From assembly GCA_051453625.1 (NCBI GenBank), contig JBOZIK010000001.1:29100168-29164167 (forward strand): a DNA stretch of 64,000 bases, read 5' to 3'. Of the stretch, positions 58,561-64,000 are shown one piece after another (the first letter of the stretch is position 1; each line of letters begins with the position of its first letter). The position numbers were made by a program, and so were the translations under genes. The DNA comes from Welwitschia mirabilis (lineage: Eukaryota; Gnetophyta; Gnetopsida; Welwitschiales). Below the pieces are notes generated by a model that saw only the letters and a list, made by a program, of their open reading frames with translations, ran no database searches and had not been told where the DNA came from.

Positions 58561-61500
58561 TCTAGAACAAAACAAATTTTTACTTTTAAATTGATGAGGG
58601 TTGATAAAAAATGTAAAGCTTATGAATTCTTCCTAACTTTATATAGATCCAAGATATTAGCATTTAAAAATAAAAGAGTAAATGATACATTAGTATCAAT
58701 TCTTAAAAGTTTTCATTGCATGGTATTTTATCTTATTGGATATTAGTATCTTTAGTGATTTTTCAACTAGAATGTCTAAAATCAATTTTTCTTATTTTGT
58801 TATTCCTACATTTTCATTGTAGCTAATCTTTGAATCTTTATCTTGGGAATTGTTGAACTTATTATGAAATGTTAATCCTAAGTATGAGTTAAGTTTTTAG
58901 TTTTTGAATTGGAAACCATTAAGCTTATTGCATGTAATAATTTTCGATATCATTGCATTTTGGAACACTTCTTTTGAGGGTTTTAAATTACTAGATTAAC
59001 CTTATTAGAGTAATTTGATTATTTTAAAGGGACTATTATGATTTCTTAATGCTAAATAGAATGAGGGATACTCTTTCTTCTTGGACTTACACTTTACTTA
59101 ATATAATTCCTTTGGTTTTTATTCTCTCTAGATGATATGCATTCTTTCATTGCATGCTCCTCCTTTTTACATTTGGTATTAGGAATGGATACATCTTCAA
59201 ATTTTATATTAAAAATTTTCACTCCTAAGATATCTAGAGTTTTACTTTAGTTGTACAAAAATTTTTAGGGCTTATAAGGATAAAACCCTGATCACAGTCA
59301 TTCTTATTTCCTTTATTCTTTATCTATTTAACTAATTAACTCTACAAAAGACTTTAGTTACTTCTTGAAAAAGTGGGGTGAATGTTTCTAGATCTAAGTG
59401 AAAAATATAAAGCCCACATAGTAGTCCAAGTAGGATGTCTTCTTTCTCCATCAAAAAAGGGTTTCATTCAATCAGAGCCAATTTCCTTTATTTAAATAAA
59501 TAAGGTCATTTGCTAAAACATGTTTCTTATTCACTAAAGAAGAAAGTATAAAAGAATTAAACAATCTCTCAAGGTGATTACCTCACATGGAATATGAATT
59601 TTCTAGGTTTAGTTACATCAAGTATACACCTTAATAATGAAAGTTTTACCTCCAAATGATAGGAATTTTCTAATAGGAATACACTCATATTAATAGATTA
59701 TCCCTTTTTAATAATCCTCTAGCAATGTAACCAAGGTAGTTTTCTCATGTTTTTTGATTTAAAGTTTTTTTCTTTCTCCTCCATGAGGATAAACATTAAT
59801 AAAGAAAAATACAACCAAAGAAATCTAGAAACCCCTTGTTTGCAAGATTTAAGATCTAAAAAATGTATTAAAATAGAGCTTAGTAACATCTATGTTTGGA
59901 AATGTTACATACAAGGATATGCATTTTCATGTGGTTTCATGTAGGCTTAGTAAAGAATTACCTCAATGTTGTATTAATGCATGCTATCTAAGTGCTTCAA
60001 TAAAGACATTCATCAAACATTATATTCATAATATATGTAATAATAACATAGATTAATGAATACAAAATGACATAGATATATCATTTTTAACATTATATGT
60101 TGTGTATTTTAATTATATAGTTATTAGTAAAATAGTTTATTTTGTATTGACAAGTTTACTTTCATTTGTTTTACTTGGTAGGAATTTTATTAGAAAGATG
60201 ATAAGGATGTAAAGACCTAGAAAATGAGAAAATAATGGAGTACACAACAATATTCTTATAATATTAGAGTTGGTGGTTATTATAGTTATAAAAAAAAAAG
60301 AATTCTTATATTATAATAAAAATTCTTAAAAGTTTAATTAATTTATCTCATATTTTGAGCATACAAGTTCCTTATTCTTTTTGTAACGAAATGATTAAAG
60401 TAATAGTGCACCTTTTCATAATGATGTATATATCTCTTGAAATGATGCCTATGAGTTATGACATCTTAATCATAAAGACTATTCTAAAAATAAAATAATG
60501 ACATTTTTCATGATAATAAAATACTACTTATGAAATAATACCTCAACATGTTGTTTTATTTTCGAGTAACATTGATTATCAATCATGGTATTGGAATCTT
60601 TTTTAAATATTTTTACAAGAAAATAATTATACTTATTACATTATTTAAATATTTACTATAAATTAAAATTAGTTTTTATATTATATGTAAAGAAAGATAT
60701 AGATGAGCATGCTTCTATAATTATCAAATTTTAAAGTTCTAAATCAAAATATTCTCTACATAATACATAAAGAATGTTTATAATAATTACATTTTTAAAT
60801 TTATTTATTTCTATAGAACAAAAGTTTCATTTAAGTATCCTTGGATGCATCCTAATACTAGAATAGTGATTCCATGACTTTATGGTTATGAGTTGGAATT
60901 TTTTTGTTTTAAGAAAAAAAATTCTTTTTAAAGAGAAAAGAAATTCACTTGAAAAGGATACTTAGCTATAAATATCCTTATCATATACTTAAGTAGTTAG
61001 AAATACATAGAAATTTTTATTTTTCTTCATGGAACTAAAATTAGTCTTATCATGTACAAATCTTGAGTTGTGTTAAATCATTTTACATAATTAAATAAGT
61101 AAAATTATTATGTTCAAGCTTAAACTAAAATACCTATTACTATGCACATTGAATTCTATGTCTTCCACCTACCTCCTCTTCATCTTTTTCTTTCTAAACT
61201 TTTTATTAATGTACATGATACTTCCTCCTTAACTCCTCTTAAATATATTTTGTCTTGAAATGTGATCTTTTAGTTATGTTTTATACCTCTTTCAATAATA
61301 ACCTCTTGCATATTCCTTTTTTAAACTACCTTTCACCTCTACATTATGGAAATCTATAGTTGTTACTAATCATTTCTCTCATTTCCTTTTAATTATTGCA
61401 AACATGCAAGATTTATCACTCTATTGAAGGTTCTAGAGTTGTTATGAACACTTTCATACTTCTTAAACAAATTTGAAAATATTAATAAAGGGGTATTTTT

Positions 61501-62396
61501 AATACTTGAGTGATGTATATGAAAATTTTAAAAATCATTATTTTAGTTAAAATTTAGTTTGAACTACACTTTCCTATTTCTAGTAGTATAAAAATATTTT
61601 ACTTTCTTTATTTAGTGGACTAGTAGAAATATGAATAGCTATGTTTTATAGGAGTAGAAAGAGAGGAAAAAATTTATCATTTTTTTATTCCTTTCTTTCC
61701 ACTTTTTCTATTAATGGTATCAGAGGAAAAAATATCCTATAAAGAAACTCTTTTTTTATAACATTCAAAAAAGGAGATGTAAAGCCTAAAGAAAAAGAAG
61801 AGATAAATAAAATATGATAAACCTTTCTAAGAATGTAGACATTATAAAAATACTTGAAGTAAGAATAGAGACCATTAAAACTACCAAAGGAAAACAAATA
61901 TTAATTGAAAACATTTCATTAAATGGGAAGCATGAAATAACAAATGCTATTATGACATAGGCATAACAAAAATGATTGGTATACCATAAAAAAGGCTTTT
62001 AAGGTCCTTAACACAAATGTAAAATCTAGTAAAAATAGAGGTACATGTCTATTATAACTTAATTCATATACAAATCCAACAAAACAATTATCAAGTACAC
62101 TAATAACCTTAAATATGATATCTTAAATGAAATGAATATGAATAATTACAAAATGAAAAAATAGATACCATAGTTTACTAGAAAAATAGATAATAAGATT
62201 AAAAGTCATTTATATAAGGATAATAACATAAAATAAGTCATAAAATAAGGAAATAAGTTGTGGTAGATAAAATATAGCTAATGAGTGAAATGATATAAGA
62301 AATTAATTATATTAAGTAAGTAAAATATTATACTCCCTGATGATGTGCAGTGTTCTGATGTAGATTTTGTTGGACATATTTACTATGCTGTTTTTA
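58561..62396. other. AT-rich stretch without recognised gene
   Basis: Small open frames (58555-58746, 59747-59944 on plus, 61685-61897 on minus) resemble no known protein. No LTR pair, primer-binding site or domain could be found. Confidence 0.5.
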
Positions 62397-62617
62397 GAGA
62401 GATTTTGATCTCTTACCTGATTCTGTAAGAGTTTGATTCACTTTGGACATATAGTANNNNNNNNNNNNNNNNNNNNNNNNNNNNNNNNNNNNNNNNNNNN
62501 NNNNNNNNNNNNNNNNNNNNNNNNNNNNNNNNNNNNNNNNNNNNNNNNNNNNNNNNATAGAGATTTTGATCTCTTACCTGATTCTGTAAGATTTTGATTC
62601 AATTTGGACATATAGTA
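62397..62617 (+). repeat. Near-identical 58-bp sequence on both sides of a 100-N gap
   Basis: GAGATTTTGATCTCTTACC through GGACATATAGTA occurs at about 62399-62456 and again at about 62560-62617, differing at two positions. The gap of exactly 100 N (62457-62556) is a conventional unknown-size spacer. Confidence 0.9.
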
Positions 62618-62620
62618 ATG

Positions 62621-62679
62621 AAAATTTTATAATTTCATTCAAAAAAAAAGAAAATTTTATAATTTCATTCAAAAAAAAG
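62621..62679 (+). repeat. 30-bp tandem duplication
   Basis: AAAATTTTATAATTTCATTC plus a run of A and a G, present twice in succession; the second unit is one A shorter. Confidence 0.93.
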
Positions 62680-64000
62680 TAATTAAAATAGAAAAAGAGT
62701 ATTAAAAAAAGTATTTAAAGGTGCAAGAATTATCTATAATAAAAGGATCAAAATTTATTTAGATATCCAACTCTCTAGATTAAAAAGATCTCTAAAGAGT
62801 GGAAAGATCAATGAATTAATTGATAATTTAAGGAAAAAAATAGTTTACATGTCATAAATACCCTAAAACATTAATGAAAAATGTGAGTAAAAGCATTCAT
62901 GAAGTGGTATAAAGTAGATGTGGTAATGTCTTCATTATTTCTAGAAAATTATTAAACTTAGATGTGTAATTTTATGTCTTCAATAAAGAACATAGTAAAA
63001 TCCTCAAGTTTTTAGTAAATAAAATAAACAATATTTCATTAACATAGTGGATAATGGAAACTTAAATAAATTAATTTAAGAATATGTGATATCATGTTTA
63101 ATGTTGTTATTATCAACACATCCAACCTTACACAATATAATTTCACTTAAAAATTACTTTCAAAAAATAATTTAAACATAACATGAGGTAGACCTAAAGA
63201 TTAAAATTCTTTAACATAATATTTTATATGATGTTATTCTAATAAGTATAAAACAATACATAAAAGAAAAAAATAGTACAAAAATAATTAAAAAAAACTT
63301 CAAGAAAAACTCAATATCATTATTTTTTAATAGGAATAATACATTATATAATAAGTAGAAGATAAATAAAATATATTTCATATGTTAAAAATTAAAAAGG
63401 AACTACAAGGAATATATAATTTTTGTAAAGTAATGATAGTATTACTTCTACTATATTGCTGATTATTAGGGCCTAGGGCTATTACGACATCTTAAAAAAA
63501 TAGTTTCATTAGAAACAAATCATAATTTAGAGAGAAAAAAAGATAAAGTATAAGAGAATTAAAGAAATTCTATGAAGTAAACATAAAAATACTAGAACAA
63601 AAAAACTAATCTTTAAAATCCGTTAAGGAGATTGCAACATCATTTGTGGATATGTTGACTAGTAAAAAAATAAGATTTATGGGTGATTCCTACTAAGATA
63701 AACATGTTTTATTTGATGAATAATTTGAATATAAACATATTACATAATATTATAGTGCNNNNNNNNNNACTACATAAAATGATTGTTACTAGCAAGAAAT
63801 ATTTAAACATTATTAAAGATATATTCACATATATTACTAGAAATCTTATTATAATGAACTTTCCTTAGATTGTTTTAAGTTTTGAGGTAGTCTTTCCATT
63901 TTTATAGTATATATAATATGTTTAGTATAATAATAAAAACCTAAAGAAAGAAAAATTAAAGACATTCTACAAAATGTAATAAGGAAAGTATAAGGACATT
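62680..64000. other. AT-rich stretch with a 10-N gap (63759-63768)
   Basis: Nothing recognised. The open frame 63683-63868 crosses the gap and is not credible as a gene. Confidence 0.55.

Noticed and set aside
1-64000. tRNA, rRNA, CRISPR array, bacterial operon signals
   Set aside because: No cloverleaf-like sequence with intact A and B boxes, no rRNA core and no regularly spaced identical repeats were seen. The plant retroelement content makes a prokaryotic origin implausible.

Overview
The window looks like a gene-poor, heavily decayed stretch of a plant nuclear genome. It is very AT-rich, contains assembly gaps, and almost everything recognisable is a degraded transposable element of plant-specific type: Ty3/gypsy elements of the Athila/Tat sort (primer-binding sites for tRNA-Asp), Ty3/gypsy chromoviruses (one with a primer-binding site for initiator tRNA-Met), and an L1-type LINE. 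I see no intact host gene, tRNA, rRNA or CRISPR. Every coding region is full of stops and frameshifts, and was recognised by motifs scattered over several frames. Which plant this is cannot be told from the sequence.

Layout. (A) 1 to about 17,830: an old Athila-like element, cut by the window's left edge, with gag, protease (split by a ~390 bp insertion), RT, RNase H, integrase, a third ORF and a probable 3' LTR from 16,562. (B) 8,640-16,051: a pol-less LTR element with 5-bp target duplication GAGAG, nested in A's third ORF. 17,830-21,843: anonymous AT-rich DNA with microsatellites. 21,844-23,109: a solo LTR on the minus strand with target duplication GATAA. (E) 23,110-26,405: minus-strand chromovirus remnant with 3' LTR start, integrase and RNase H, ending exactly at an F-family LTR. 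26,406-27,767: F-family LTR plus primer-binding site. (C) 28,850-36,624: chromovirus-type element with two ~1.6-1.7 kb LTRs, target duplication TTTTA, and a PPR-like fragment inside. (D) 38,040-43,175: Athila-like pol with a 209-bp tandem duplication, an inserted LTR fragment and a 3' LTR. 43,180-47,150: minus-strand F-family LTR and leader. 50,250-51,988: minus-strand LINE RT and endonuclease, interrupted by (F) 51,989-58,386, a second pol-less LTR element. 58,560-64,000: anonymous AT-rich DNA and gaps.

How it fits together. Target duplications, primer-binding sites and interrupted reading frames give relative ages: A before B, the LINE before F, E before the F-family LTR at 26.4 kb. The most unusual signal is a ~40-bp imperfect palindrome (core CATCC...CATGAT...GGATGATAG) that occurs twice in each B/D-type LTR, four more times inside element B and again downstream of A's pol. 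Other points worth checking are the PPR fragment in C, the insertion splitting A's protease, the RT-LTR-integrase chimera in D and the repeated ACTAGT leader of family F. I found no previously undescribed functional system; the novelty is in the structure and history of these elements.
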